From the NCBI RefSeq assembly GCF_019049325.1, contig NZ_JAGMUO010000045.1:33513-95170 (forward strand): a stretch of DNA of 61,658 nt. The letters run 5' to 3'. The stretch comes from Streptomyces sp. AC512_CC834 (lineage in GTDB: Bacteria > Actinomycetota > Actinomycetes > Streptomycetales > Streptomycetaceae). Positions 9,489 through 18,023 of the stretch are shown piece by piece. A program made the position numbers and the translations under genes. Within the stretch, counting starts at the first letter, position 1. The number at the start of each line of letters is the position of its first letter. Under the pieces are notes generated by a model. That model did no database searches. It was not told the origin of the DNA and was given only the letters and a program-made list of their open reading frames with translations.

Positions 9489-9590
9489 GCGGAACCGGAA
9501 CCGGAAGCGGCTGCCGGCCTTGCGGCTGCGTGCCGGCCCGAACCGACCCCTTGCGGGGTGCGACAAGTGTCCTACTGCGAGTGAGTGACG

Positions 9591-10154
9591 ATGGAAGAAT
9601 CCGCAAAGCCGCACACCCCGGCCGAGCCCGCCCGACCTGCCCCTGCCGGACCTGCCCCTGCCGGATCCGCCCCCGGCGTCGACATCACCGTCACCTCCCC
9701 CGAGCAGATGCGGGAACTGGGCCGCAGGATCGCCAAGCTGCTGCGCGCGGGTGACCTGGTGATGCTCAGCGGGGAGCTGGGCGCGGGCAAGACCACGCTG
9801 ACCCGGGGGCTCGGCGAGGGCATGGGCGTGCGGGGCGCCGTCACCTCCCCGACCTTCGTGATCGCCCGCGTGCACCCCTCGCTCGGCGACGGTCCGCCGC
9901 TCGTCCACGTGGACGCCTACCGGCTGTCCGGCGGGCTGGACGAGATGGAGGACCTCGACCTCGACGTGTCGCTGTCCGACTCGGTGATCGTGGTCGAGTG
10001 GGGCGAGGGCAAGGTCGAGGAGCTGACCGACGACCGGTTGCGGGTCCGGATCGACCGTGCCGTCGGCGACACCACGGACGAGGTGCGGCACGTGACGGTC
10101 ACCGGCATCGGTGCACGCTGGGCCACGGCCGACGTGAGCGTCCTCGGCGGCTGA
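9591..10154 (+). CDS. tsaE: tRNA t6A biosynthesis ATPase TsaE
   Basis: A 187-residue P-loop ATPase that energises the TsaB-TsaD complex making N6-threonylcarbamoyladenosine in ANN-decoding tRNAs. The Walker A motif GELGAGKTTLTRG has its lysine at residue 67, and the TsaE signature TSPTFVIAR and HVDAYRL follow. The Ala/Pro-rich N terminus (about 30 residues) is a streptomycete extension. GTG 9585 is an alternative start two codons upstream. tsaB and tsaD follow at 11305 and 12490, separated here by two unrelated short genes. Confidence 0.92.
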   Translation: MEESAKPHTPAEPARPAPAGPAPAGSAPGVDITVTSPEQMRELGRRIAKLLRAGDLVMLSGELGAGKTTLTRGLGEGMGVRGAVTSPTFVIARVHPSLGDGPPLVHVDAYRLSGGLDEMEDLDLDVSLSDSVIVVEWGEGKVEELTDDRLRVRIDRAVGDTTDEVRHVTVTGIGARWATADVSVLGG

Positions 10155-10261
10155 GCCGCCTCGTCACGCCCCTCCCGGGGGCGATCCCGGGATGTTCCGA
10201 CAAGGCGTCGGCAAGATATTGCGTTCGGGGTCTTGCGCGTGGTCACATGGTACCCAGTTCG

Positions 10262-10281
10262 TAGTTAGGCATGCCTTACTA
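10262..10281. promoter_or_regulatory. Iron-box-like palindrome
   Basis: TAGTTAGGCATGCCTTACTA is a 20-bp near-perfect palindrome (one mismatched pair). It resembles the TTAGGC/GCCTAA half-sites of DmdR/IdeR (DtxR-family) iron boxes, although the full 19-bp consensus is not matched. It lies 29 bp before the start codon of the small gene at 10311, a position suited to repression. The regulator assignment is inference. Confidence 0.45.
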
Positions 10282-10310
10282 TGCCCGCCCCCGACCTTCA
10301 GGAGGCGTCC

Positions 10311-10511
10311 ATGACCCAGCCGCAGCCGCAGACCCATCCCGAGCCCCAGCCGCAGGCCCGCCCGGGGCTCCGGTCGCCCGCGCCCAGCGGGGTGTCCATG
10401 CGTGACCTGCTCGCGTCCTGTGCCGCCGCGACGGCGGTCTCGACGCCGCCGCGCGCACCCGCCGAGCCGGAGGCGCGGCGACCCGTCCGGGAGCACCGCG
10501 AGGCCGCCTGA
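10311..10511 (+). CDS. Small Pro/Gln-rich protein of unknown function
   Basis: A 66-residue protein with an excellent ribosome-binding site (AGGAGG at 10300-10305). It begins with a PQ-rich stretch (QPQPQTHPEPQPQ), then a more conserved-looking core GVSMRDLLASCAAATAVSTPP, and ends in charged residues. I do not recognise a domain. The single Cys sits in the core. The iron-box-like palindrome just upstream suggests control by iron, which would make this a small iron-stress protein; that is inference from the site only. Confidence 0.65.
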   Translation: MTQPQPQTHPEPQPQARPGLRSPAPSGVSMRDLLASCAAATAVSTPPRAPAEPEARRPVREHREAA

Positions 10512-10551
10512 CGCCAGGCGCGCCACGCGCGCGCGTGCGTGCGTGCGTGCA

Positions 10552-11106
10552 TCAGGGGATGACGACGACCTGCCGACCGATCGTCGCGAACTCCCACGTC
10601 GCGTCGCCGTTCGCGCGCGACTCCCGGATGCCGCCGGTGCGCTTGTCCGGATCGGGCTTCGCCGTCGACCCGTCGACCGCGGCGCTGAAACCGATGGCCA
10701 CGCCCTCGGTGCTGGTGAAGCGCACCACGTGCTCGACCGGGACGCCGTCGGACCCGGTGACCCGGTTGGAGCGGGACGTGACCGTGTAGGTGCCCGGCGC
10801 CGGATCGACCGTACTGGGCGTGACCTCGAAGGTGCGCCGCACCTTGTTCCCGGGGCCGACCAGCCACACGCGGTCGTCGTCCACCGAGTACACCACCCGT
10901 TCACCCTTTCCGGACCGCGCGGGCAGCGCGTCGGGGTGCCGACGGTCGCGCGGTGCCTTGGAGGCGCCCGGGGCGGGTGTGCTGCCCGCGTGGGTCCGGC
11001 GCAGGTCGGCCGGTGCGCTGACGGAGGCCTGGTGGGCGAGGACGCCGACCGTCACGAGGGCCGCCGTGGTCAGGCCGGTGACGATACCGGCGCTGCTACT
11101 TGCCAC
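10552..11106 (-). CDS. Exported L,D-transpeptidase-like protein lacking the catalytic cysteine
   Basis: A 184-residue protein from GTG 11106, preceded by GAGGTGG. One N-terminal hydrophobic segment (about residues 6-26) serves as signal or anchor. The rest resembles a YkuD fold: RVVYSVDDDRVWLVG, then PAPGTYTVTSRS, and an end GGIRESRANGDATWEF...GRQVVVI that aligns with the HGCIR region of L,D-transpeptidases. Here that motif reads TGGIRES, so the catalytic Cys and the preceding His are absent. It is probably a non-catalytic wall-associated protein. The family assignment is moderate. Confidence 0.6.
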   Translation of the reverse strand: MASSSAGIVTGLTTAALVTVGVLAHQASVSAPADLRRTHAGSTPAPGASKAPRDRRHPDALPARSGKGERVVYSVDDDRVWLVGPGNKVRRTFEVTPSTVDPAPGTYTVTSRSNRVTGSDGVPVEHVVRFTSTEGVAIGFSAAVDGSTAKPDPDKRTGGIRESRANGDATWEFATIGRQVVVIP

Positions 11107-11304
11107 TGGCGACCACCTCGTCGTCGTACGTCGTACTCGTGCGTTCCGCGGTGCGGGGCATGTGTCTACCGACGGCGACGGTAGCAGTACGTGAGCAGGC
11201 GAACGCGTTGCGCGACACGGGGTGAGTGGCCCTGGCCGGTCGGGTGTCGCCGGGGTTGTCCACAGGGCGTCCGGCGGGGTCCCGTGGCGCCGTAGGCTGT
11301 TTGC

Positions 11305-11958
11305 GTGCTCTTGCTCGCTCTGGATACCGCCACGCCCGCCGTGACCGTCGCGCTGCACGACGGTACGGACGTCATCGCCTCGTCGAGTCAGGTGGACGCC
11401 CGCCGGCACGGCGAGCTGCTGCTGCCCGCCGTCGACCGGGTGCTCACCGGGGCCGGCCTGCGGCTCGACGCGGTCACCGCCGTCGTCGCCGGTACCGGCC
11501 CCGGGCCGTACACGGGGCTGCGCGTCGGCCTGATGACCGCGGACGCCTTCGGGCTCGCGCTCGGCGTGCCCGTCCACGGCGTGTGCACGCTGGACGGACT
11601 CGCGTTCGCCGCCGACCTGGAAGGCCCCTTCGTGGTGGCGACCGACGCCCGCCGCAGGGAGGTCTACTGGGCGCGGTACGCAGACTCGCGCACCCGTCTC
11701 ACCGACCCCGCGGTCGACCGCCCCGCCGACATCGCCGAGCAGGTGGCCGGGCTCCCGGCCGTCGGCGCGGGCGCGCTGCTGTACCCGGACACCTTCCCGA
11801 AGGTCCACGAGCCCGAACACGTGTCGGCGGCCGCGCTGGCCCGGCTGGCCGCCGAGCGGCTGGCGGCGGGCGAGGAGCTGCCCGCGCCCCGGCCGCTGTA
11901 CCTGCGCAGGCCCGACGCCCAGGTCCCCAAGAACTACAAGGTGGTCACCCCCAAGTGA
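11305..11958 (+). CDS. tsaB: tRNA t6A biosynthesis protein TsaB
   Basis: A 217-residue ASKHA-fold partner of TsaD, starting at GTG 11305 with LLLALDTATPAVTVAL. The signature VAGTGPGPYTGLRVGL is present near residue 62, along with HGVCTLDGLAF. TsaB is a scaffold for TsaD and TsaE and is not itself catalytic. The stop overlaps the rimI start by GTGA (11955-11958), so tsaB-rimI-tsaD form a translationally coupled operon. Confidence 0.93.
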   Translation: MLLLALDTATPAVTVALHDGTDVIASSSQVDARRHGELLLPAVDRVLTGAGLRLDAVTAVVAGTGPGPYTGLRVGLMTADAFGLALGVPVHGVCTLDGLAFAADLEGPFVVATDARRREVYWARYADSRTRLTDPAVDRPADIAEQVAGLPAVGAGALLYPDTFPKVHEPEHVSAAALARLAAERLAAGEELPAPRPLYLRRPDAQVPKNYKVVTPK

Positions 11959-12497
11959 CCGAAGCCACCGAGCCCGTGACCCCGCCCGCGTCCGTCGCCG
12001 TACTGCGCGAGATGCGCTGGTGGGACATCGACCCCGTGCTCCGGATGGAGCGGGAGCTGTTCCCGGAGGACGCCTGGTCGCGGGGGATGTTCTGGTCCGA
12101 GCTGGCCCACGCGCGCGGACCGGGGGCGACCCGGCGGTACCTGGTCGCCGAGGAGGACGGCCATGTCGTCGGCTACGCGGGGCTGGTCACCTCCGGGGAG
12201 CAGGCCGACGTGCAGACCATCGCCGTCGCCCGCGACCACTGGGGCACCGGTCTCGGGGCGCGGATGCTGACCGAACTGCTGCGGGCGGCGACCGCCTTCG
12301 AGTGCACCGAGGTGCTGCTGGAGTGCCGGGTGGACAACACCCGCGCCCAACGGCTGTACGAGCGCTTCGGCTTCGAGCCCATCGGCTTCAGACGCGGCTA
12401 CTACCAGCCGGGGAACGTGGACGCCCTGGTGATGCGCCTGACCGACCCTTCCACCTCCGTACCGGGAACCGAACGAGGAACCGACAACCATGCCTGA
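11955..12497 (+). CDS. rimI: Ribosomal protein bS18-alanine N-acetyltransferase RimI
   Basis: A 180-residue GNAT acetyltransferase starting at the GTG overlapping tsaB. The acetyl-CoA loop appears as VARDHWGTGLGARML (the Q/RxxGxG/A motif), followed by LLECRVDNTRAQRLYERFGFEPIGFR, the hallmark of RimI. The position between tsaB and tsaD is the standard bacterial arrangement. An ATG at 12013 would give a shorter protein beginning at the conserved MRWWDID. Confidence 0.9.
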   Translation: MTEATEPVTPPASVAVLREMRWWDIDPVLRMERELFPEDAWSRGMFWSELAHARGPGATRRYLVAEEDGHVVGYAGLVTSGEQADVQTIAVARDHWGTGLGARMLTELLRAATAFECTEVLLECRVDNTRAQRLYERFGFEPIGFRRGYYQPGNVDALVMRLTDPSTSVPGTERGTDNHA

Positions 12498-13581
12498 CGA
12501 ACCTCTGGTCCTGGGGATCGAGACCTCCTGCGACGAGACCGGCGTCGGTGTCGTCCGCGGCACCACCCTGCTGGCCGACGCCGTCGCGTCCAGCGTCGAC
12601 GAGCACGCCCGCTTCGGCGGCGTCGTGCCGGAGGTGGCGAGCCGCGCCCACCTGGAGGCGATGGTCCCCACCATCGAGCGCGCCCTCAAGGAGGCGGGCG
12701 TCGGCGCCCGCGACCTCGACGGCATCTCCGTCACCGCGGGTCCCGGCCTCGCCGGCGCCCTGCTGGTCGGCGTCTCGGCGGCCAAGGCGTACGCCTACGC
12801 GCTGGGCAAGCCGCTGTACGGCGTCAACCACCTCGCCTCGCACATCTGCGTCGACCAGCTCGAACACGGCGCGCTGCCCGAGCCGACGATGGCCCTGCTG
12901 GTCTCCGGCGGCCACTCCTCCCTCCTGCTGTCGACGGACATCACCTCCGACGTCCGCCCGCTGGGCGCCACCATCGACGACGCGGCAGGCGAGGCCTTCG
13001 ACAAGATCGCCCGCGTGCTGAACCTGGGCTTCCCCGGCGGCCCGGTCATCGATCGGTACGCGCGCGAGGGCGATCCGAACGCGATCGCGTTCCCGCGCGG
13101 GCTGACCGGTCCGCGCGACGCGGCGTACGACTTCTCCTTCTCCGGTCTGAAGACGGCCGTGGCCCGCTGGATCGAGGCGAAGCGGGCGGCGGGGGAGGGG
13201 GTTCCGGTGCGGGACGTGTCGGCCTCCTTCCAGGAGGCGGTCGTGGACGTGCTGACCCGCAAGGCGGTGCGGGCCTGCAAGGACGAGGGCGTCGACCACC
13301 TGATGATCGGCGGCGGCGTGGCCGCCAACTCCCGGCTGCGGGCGCTCGCCCAGGAGCGCTGCGAGGCGGCCGGTATCCGGCTGCGCGTGCCCCGCCCCAA
13401 GCTGTGCACGGACAACGGCGCGATGGTGGCCGCGCTCGGCGCCGAGATGGTCGCCCGGAACCGGTCCGCCTCCGACTGGGACCTCTCGGCCGACTCCTCC
13501 TTGCCGGTCACGGAACCGCACGTGCCGGGGCACGACCACGACCACGTCCATGAGATCAGCAAGGAGAACCTGTACCCGTGA
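12490..13581 (+). CDS. tsaD: tRNA N6-adenosine threonylcarbamoyltransferase TsaD
   Basis: A 363-residue enzyme that transfers the threonylcarbamoyl group to A37 of tRNA. LGIETSCDETGVGVV opens the ASKHA fold. The metal-binding histidines are H114 and H118 in NHLASH. The ATP-contact region VSGGHSSLLL and the late GGGVAANSRLR and CTDNGAMVA motifs are intact. A His/Asp-rich C-terminal tail (HVPGHDHDHVHE) is an actinobacterial addition that may bind metal. The start overlaps rimI by 8 nt. Confidence 0.95.
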   Translation: MPDEPLVLGIETSCDETGVGVVRGTTLLADAVASSVDEHARFGGVVPEVASRAHLEAMVPTIERALKEAGVGARDLDGISVTAGPGLAGALLVGVSAAKAYAYALGKPLYGVNHLASHICVDQLEHGALPEPTMALLVSGGHSSLLLSTDITSDVRPLGATIDDAAGEAFDKIARVLNLGFPGGPVIDRYAREGDPNAIAFPRGLTGPRDAAYDFSFSGLKTAVARWIEAKRAAGEGVPVRDVSASFQEAVVDVLTRKAVRACKDEGVDHLMIGGGVAANSRLRALAQERCEAAGIRLRVPRPKLCTDNGAMVAALGAEMVARNRSASDWDLSADSSLPVTEPHVPGHDHDHVHEISKENLYP

Positions 13582-13850
13582 CCGCCGCCCTGATGTGGGA
13601 GGCGCGAGCCGTGCCCGGCCGGGGCGAGGAGCTGCTGGCGTGGGCCCGCGCCCAGCCGCTCGCCGGGGTCCCGCTCCGCCGGGAGACGCTGCGCGCCCCG
13701 CAGGACCGCGTCCTCGTCGTCACCTGGTGGGACGCCGCCTACGACGCCGAACTCCCGGAACTGCCCGAACCGGACGGGGACCTGGTGATGCGGGCGGTGC
13801 ACCGGTGGCGGTTCGAGTCGGTCGGGAGCGAGAGCCGGCCGGTCGAATGA
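13578..13850 (+). CDS. Small conserved protein of unknown function
   Basis: A 90-residue protein whose GTG start overlaps the tsaD stop (GTGA at 13578-13581), so it is the last gene of the t6A operon. The pattern MWEARAVPGRGEELLAWAR ... DRVLVVTWW resembles a small ferredoxin-fold (ABM-like) protein, but no catalytic signature is visible. I cannot assign a function. Confidence 0.7.
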   Translation: MTAALMWEARAVPGRGEELLAWARAQPLAGVPLRRETLRAPQDRVLVVTWWDAAYDAELPELPEPDGDLVMRAVHRWRFESVGSESRPVE

Positions 13851-13934
13851 TTCGGTTCCTGCGCCGAATGTTCCGAGAGGCTTCGGTGCACCGGACCCTT
13901 CGTCAGGTGGCCCCATGGGGTTACGATCGCCGCC

Positions 13935-14990
13935 ATGACATCCCCGCAGCCCGCTGAAACCCCGACGCAAAAGCGGTCCGCGCAGACCGCGACCCTCGCC
14001 GAGATCGCGCGTGAGGCCGGTGTGTCGGCGCCGACTGTTTCGAAGGTGCTCAACGGCCGCGCCGACGTCGCCCCGGCGACCAGGGCCCGTGTGGAGGACT
14101 TGCTGCGCGCCCACGGCTACCGGCGCAGGCGGGCCGAGTCGAGCCGCTCGCCCCTGATCGACCTGGTCTTCCACGAGTTGGAGAGCGCCTGGGCGATGGA
14201 GGTCATCCGGGGCGTGGAGAACGTGGCGCGGGACACCGGGCTCAGCGTCGTGCTCTCCGAGAGCGCGGGCCGCCTCACCCCCGGCCGGACCTGGGCCGAC
14301 CAGGTCGCCGCCCGCCGTCCGCACGGCGTGATCCTGGTCCTGTCCGGCCTCGACGAGTCCCAGCGGGCCCTGCTCACCAGCCGCTCCATCCCGTTCGTGG
14401 TGATGGACCCGGCCGGCGACCCCGGCGCCGACGTGCCGTCCATCGGCGCCACCAACTGGCAGGGCGGGCTCGCCGCCACCCGGCACCTGGTCGACCTCGG
14501 CCACACCCGCATCGGCGCGATCAGCGGACCCACCCGCATGATGTGCAGCCGCGCCCGCGTCGACGGCTACCGGGCCGCGCTGGAGACGGCCGGGCTGCCG
14601 GTCGCCCCGGACCTGATCCTGACCGGCGACTTCCACCACGAGGCCGGCTACCGGCAGGGCCTGGAACTGCTGCGCCGCCCGGACCGGCCGACCGCCGTCT
14701 TCGCCGGCAACGACCTCCAGGCGCTCGGGCTGTACGAGGCCGCGCGCGAGCTGGGGCTGCGCATCCCGCAGGACCTGAGCGTGGTCGGGTTCGACGACCT
14801 GCCGGTGGCCCGCTGGGTGGGCCCGCCGCTGACGACCGTACGGCAGCCCCTGATGGAGATGGCCGAGGCGGCGGCGCGGCTGGTCCTGGACCTCGGGCGG
14901 GGTGAGGGAGCCTCGACGGCGACGCGCGTCGAGCTGGCCACCAGCCTGGAGGTGCGCAGCAGTACGGCGCCGCCCCGAGAGGCACCGTAG
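13935..14990 (+). CDS. LacI-family transcriptional regulator
   Basis: A 351-residue repressor. The N-terminal helix-turn-helix (about residues 20-45: TLAEIAREAGVSAPTVSKVLNG) and hinge are standard. The periplasmic-binding-protein-like sensor follows, with VFAGNDLQALGLYEAARELG and SVVGFDDLPVARWVGPPLTTV, typical of sugar-responsive members. No sugar operon is adjacent, so the ligand and targets are unknown and are probably distant genes. The ATG at 13935 gives a normal-length protein. Confidence 0.9.
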   Translation: MTSPQPAETPTQKRSAQTATLAEIAREAGVSAPTVSKVLNGRADVAPATRARVEDLLRAHGYRRRRAESSRSPLIDLVFHELESAWAMEVIRGVENVARDTGLSVVLSESAGRLTPGRTWADQVAARRPHGVILVLSGLDESQRALLTSRSIPFVVMDPAGDPGADVPSIGATNWQGGLAATRHLVDLGHTRIGAISGPTRMMCSRARVDGYRAALETAGLPVAPDLILTGDFHHEAGYRQGLELLRRPDRPTAVFAGNDLQALGLYEAARELGLRIPQDLSVVGFDDLPVARWVGPPLTTVRQPLMEMAEAAARLVLDLGRGEGASTATRVELATSLEVRSSTAPPREAP

Positions 14991-15164
14991 GCGAGGGTGG
15001 GGGTCACCCCTCCCCGCCCGAAACGTTCGGCAGCCTCCGAAGTCTGAGAATTTCCGCAGAAGCCCGACCCACATGTTCCTGTTTCAATAATTCGGACTTA
15101 TGTTCTTTCCGGCGGGGCATTCGCGTGGGGACGCGAACGGGACGGCACAGGCGGGGGCAGACGC

Positions 15165-16220
15165 ATGGCGGCGCGGGACGGGCAGGGGGAGCAGGACGGG
15201 CAGGGGGAGCGGAGCGGCCGTTCGAAAGGGCTGAAAGTGGCCGCGCTGGCCCTGACCGGCGCCCTGCTGCTCGGCGCCGGGGCGGCGGGCTGGGCCTACT
15301 GGCACCTCAACGGCAACATCAAGAGCGTCGACATCAACAGCGCGCTCGGCGACGACCGCCCCGCACGACCGGTCACCGTCCCCTCCGCCTCGCCCTCCGC
15401 GTCCCCGGTGCCCACCGGCGCCCTGAACCTCCTCGTCCTCGGCTCGGACTCGCGCAGCGGCGAGGAGAACCAGGAACTCGGCGGCGGCGACAGCGGGGGC
15501 GCCCGCTCGGACACGGCGATGGTCGTCCACCTCGACGCGGGCCGCACCGCCGCCACCGTCGTCAGCATCCCGCGCGACACCCTCGTCGACCGGCCCTCCT
15601 GCCCGCTGCCGTCCGGCGGCACGACCCGGGAGGCGAGCGGTGCGATGTTCAACACCGCCTACGAGCTGGGCGGTCCGGTCTGCGCGGTCAAGACCGTCGA
15701 GTCGCTCACCGGCGTCCGCATGGACCACTACATCGAGATCGACTTCTCCGGCTTCGCCGACCTGGTCGACGCGCTCGGCGGGGTCACCGTCACCACGGAC
15801 GTCGACATCGACGACGACAAGAGCCACCTGCACCTGGACGCGGGCACCCACCACCTCGACGGCACCCAGGCCCTCGGCCTGGCCCGCACCCGCTACGGAC
15901 TTCAGGGCGGCAGCGACCTCGCCCGGATAGAGCTCCAGCACAAGCTCGTCAAGGCGCTGCTTGAGCAGATCTCCGCCACCGACCTGCTCACCGACCCCGC
16001 CCGGCTGTACCAGGTCGCCGACGCGCTCACCGGCAGCCTCACCACCGACACCGGCCTGGACTCGCTGGGTGAGCTGACGGGCCTGGGCCGCAGCCTCGGG
16101 GACCTCGCGGCGGACGACGTACGCACGCTGACGATGCCGGTGCTGCCCGCGCCCTCCGATCCCAACCGGGTGGTGGCGGACCAGCCGGACGCCGGTGACC
16201 TGTGGAAATCGCTGCGCTGA
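15165..16220 (+). CDS. LytR-CpsA-Psr (LCP) family wall glycopolymer ligase
   Basis: A 351-residue protein with a cytoplasmic head, one transmembrane helix (about residues 25-45) and an extracellular LCP domain. Hallmarks are LLVLGSDSRSG, ARSDTAMVVHLD, VVSIPRDTLVD and the later LARTRYGLQGGSDLARIELQ. LCP proteins attach lipid-linked polymers such as teichoic acid or arabinogalactan-like chains to peptidoglycan. It is transcribed alone, with a long 5' region after the LacI-type gene. Another wall-active pair, the deacetylases, lies 3 kb downstream. Confidence 0.92.
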   Translation: MAARDGQGEQDGQGERSGRSKGLKVAALALTGALLLGAGAAGWAYWHLNGNIKSVDINSALGDDRPARPVTVPSASPSASPVPTGALNLLVLGSDSRSGEENQELGGGDSGGARSDTAMVVHLDAGRTAATVVSIPRDTLVDRPSCPLPSGGTTREASGAMFNTAYELGGPVCAVKTVESLTGVRMDHYIEIDFSGFADLVDALGGVTVTTDVDIDDDKSHLHLDAGTHHLDGTQALGLARTRYGLQGGSDLARIELQHKLVKALLEQISATDLLTDPARLYQVADALTGSLTTDTGLDSLGELTGLGRSLGDLAADDVRTLTMPVLPAPSDPNRVVADQPDAGDLWKSLR

Positions 16221-16247
16221 GAAGTTCTCCGGCAATTCTCGCGGCGG

Positions 16248-16276
16248 TGTCGATTCGCGGCCGGTCCGTTCGACGC
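16248..16276 (+). promoter_or_regulatory. Candidate ECF42 sigma-dependent promoter
   Basis: TGTCGA at 16248-16253, a 17-bp spacer, then CGACGC at 16271-16276. ECF42 sigma factors are known to use TGTCGA-type -35 elements with a CGA-containing -10. The site is 55 bp upstream of the DGPF gene that pairs with the ECF42 gene, so autoregulation is plausible. Confidence 0.4.
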
Positions 16277-16330
16277 AGGGGTGAGAGGCCCGGGAGCAGC
16301 CCGGCCACCGAACCATCCCGAGGAGTCACC

Positions 16331-16687
16331 ATGCCCCGCTACCTTTCCCTGATCCGCATCGAGGAGTCCGACGCCCTCTCCGGCGGCCCCAGCCCCGAGC
16401 TGATCCAGCGGATGGAGAAGCTGATGGAGGAGATGACGAAGGCCGGCGTCCTGCTCGACACGGCCGGGCTGACCCCGACCGCCCAGGGCACCCGCGTCCA
16501 CTACGAGGGCGGGCAGTTGTCCGTCACCGACGGGCCCTTCACCGAGTCCAAGGAGGTCATCGGCGGCTACTCCCTCCTCCAGGCCAAGGACAAGGCCGAG
16601 GCGGTGGAGTGGACCAAGCGCTTCCTGAAGGTGCACGAGGAGTACTGGACGGTGACCTGCGAGGTGCGGGAGCTGATGGAGGGCTGA
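16331..16687 (+). CDS. YCII-related DGPF protein
   Basis: A 118-residue protein with GAGGAGTCACC before its ATG. It has the YCII-like dimeric ferredoxin fold signature SVTDGPFTESKEVIGGYSLLQA, which names the DGPF family. These proteins are encoded beside ECF42 sigma factors across bacteria; their biochemical role is not established. The sigma gene follows within about 80 bp, probably as one operon. Confidence 0.9.
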   Translation: MPRYLSLIRIEESDALSGGPSPELIQRMEKLMEEMTKAGVLLDTAGLTPTAQGTRVHYEGGQLSVTDGPFTESKEVIGGYSLLQAKDKAEAVEWTKRFLKVHEEYWTVTCEVRELMEG

Positions 16688-16766
16688 GCCGACGGAGGAC
16701 GGTCCGGGGGAGGACGGGCCGAGTCCCGCTTTGCCCCGGCTGCCCGAGGGTGTTGCATGGTGGGCT

Positions 16767-18023
16767 GTGAAGCCGCAGCCCACCGAGGCCCTCGAAACCG
16801 TCTTCCGGCTGGAGTCGCCCCGCGTCATCGCCGCCGTCGCCCGGCTCGTCCGCGACGTCGGTATCGCGGAGGAACTCACCCAGGACGCCCTGGTCGCCGC
16901 GCTCCAGCAGTGGCCCCGGGACGGCGTGCCCGACAACCCGGGCGCCTGGCTCATGGCCGCCGCCCGGCGCCGCGCCGTCGACCTGATCCGGCGCCGGGAG
17001 AACTACGCCCGCAAGCTCGCGGAGATCGGCCGGGACCTGCCCGCCTCGACGGCGCCGCCCGAGGAGCCCGCCGACCCCGAGGACATCGACGACGACCTGC
17101 TGCGGCTGGTCTTCACCGCCTGCCACCCGGTGCTGTCCGCCGAGGCCCGCATCGCCCTCACCCTGCGGCTGCTCGGCGGCCTGACCACGCCCGAGATCGC
17201 CCGCGCCTTCCTCGTGCCCGAGCCGACGGTCGCCCAGCGCATCGTGCGCGCCAAACGGACCCTTGCCGCCAAGAACGTCGCCTTTGAAGTGCCCTACGGC
17301 CCGGACCGCGCGGCCCGCCTCGGCTCGGTCCTGGAGGTCATCTACCTGATCTTCAACGAGGGCTACGCGGCGACCGCCGGCGACGACTGGCTCCGCCCCG
17401 GCCTGTGCGAGGACGCCCTGCGCCTGGCCCGCGTGCTCGGCGCGCTGATGCCCAAGGAACCCGAGGTCCACGGTCTGACTGCCCTGCTGGAGTTCCAGGC
17501 CTCCCGCACCGCCGCCCGCACCGGTCCTGGCGGCGAGCCGGTCCTCCTGCGGGACCAGAACCGCCGCCGCTGGAACCGCATGCTCATCGCCCGCGGCATC
17601 ACCGCCCTGGATCACGCCCACGCCGTCACCGGCTCCGGCGCCCCGGGCCCGTACGTCCTCCAGGCCGCGATCGGCGCCTGCCATGCGACGGCGTACACCT
17701 ACGACGAGACCGACTGGCCGCGCATCGCCACGCTCTACGGCCTGCTCGCGGCCCGAGCCCCGTCCCCGGTCGTCGAACTCAACCGCGTCGTCGCCGTGTC
17801 GATGGCCGACGGCCCGGCCCCCGCACTGGCCCTCGTCGACGCCCTCGCCGCCGAACCCGCCCTGCGCGACTACCACCTGCTCCCCAGCGTCCGCGGCGAC
17901 CTCCTGCAACGCCTGGGCCGCACGGCGGAGGCGCGCACGGAGTTCGAAAGGGCCGCGTCCCTGGCCCGCAACGAACGCGAACGCACCCTCCTGACGCGCC
18001 GCGCGGAGGAGGCGGCCCGCTAG
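16767..18023 (+). CDS. ECF42-type RNA polymerase sigma factor with TPR-like tail
   Basis: A 418-residue sigma factor, about twice the usual ECF length. Region 2 (ESPRVIAAVARLVRDVGIAEE condensed; then ELTQDALVAALQQWP) and region 4 (LTLRLLGGLTTPEIARAFLVPE) lie in the first 190 residues. The rest is the helical ECF42 extension ending in TPR-like LGRTAEARTEFERAASLA. The usual anti-sigma factor is absent, and in this group the C-terminal domain is thought to take over regulation. TTG 16731 is an alternative start. The stop overlaps the converging methyltransferase stop at CTAG (18020-18023). Confidence 0.9.
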   Translation: MKPQPTEALETVFRLESPRVIAAVARLVRDVGIAEELTQDALVAALQQWPRDGVPDNPGAWLMAAARRRAVDLIRRRENYARKLAEIGRDLPASTAPPEEPADPEDIDDDLLRLVFTACHPVLSAEARIALTLRLLGGLTTPEIARAFLVPEPTVAQRIVRAKRTLAAKNVAFEVPYGPDRAARLGSVLEVIYLIFNEGYAATAGDDWLRPGLCEDALRLARVLGALMPKEPEVHGLTALLEFQASRTAARTGPGGEPVLLRDQNRRRWNRMLIARGITALDHAHAVTGSGAPGPYVLQAAIGACHATAYTYDETDWPRIATLYGLLAARAPSPVVELNRVVAVSMADGPAPALALVDALAAEPALRDYHLLPSVRGDLLQRLGRTAEARTEFERAASLARNERERTLLTRRAEEAAR

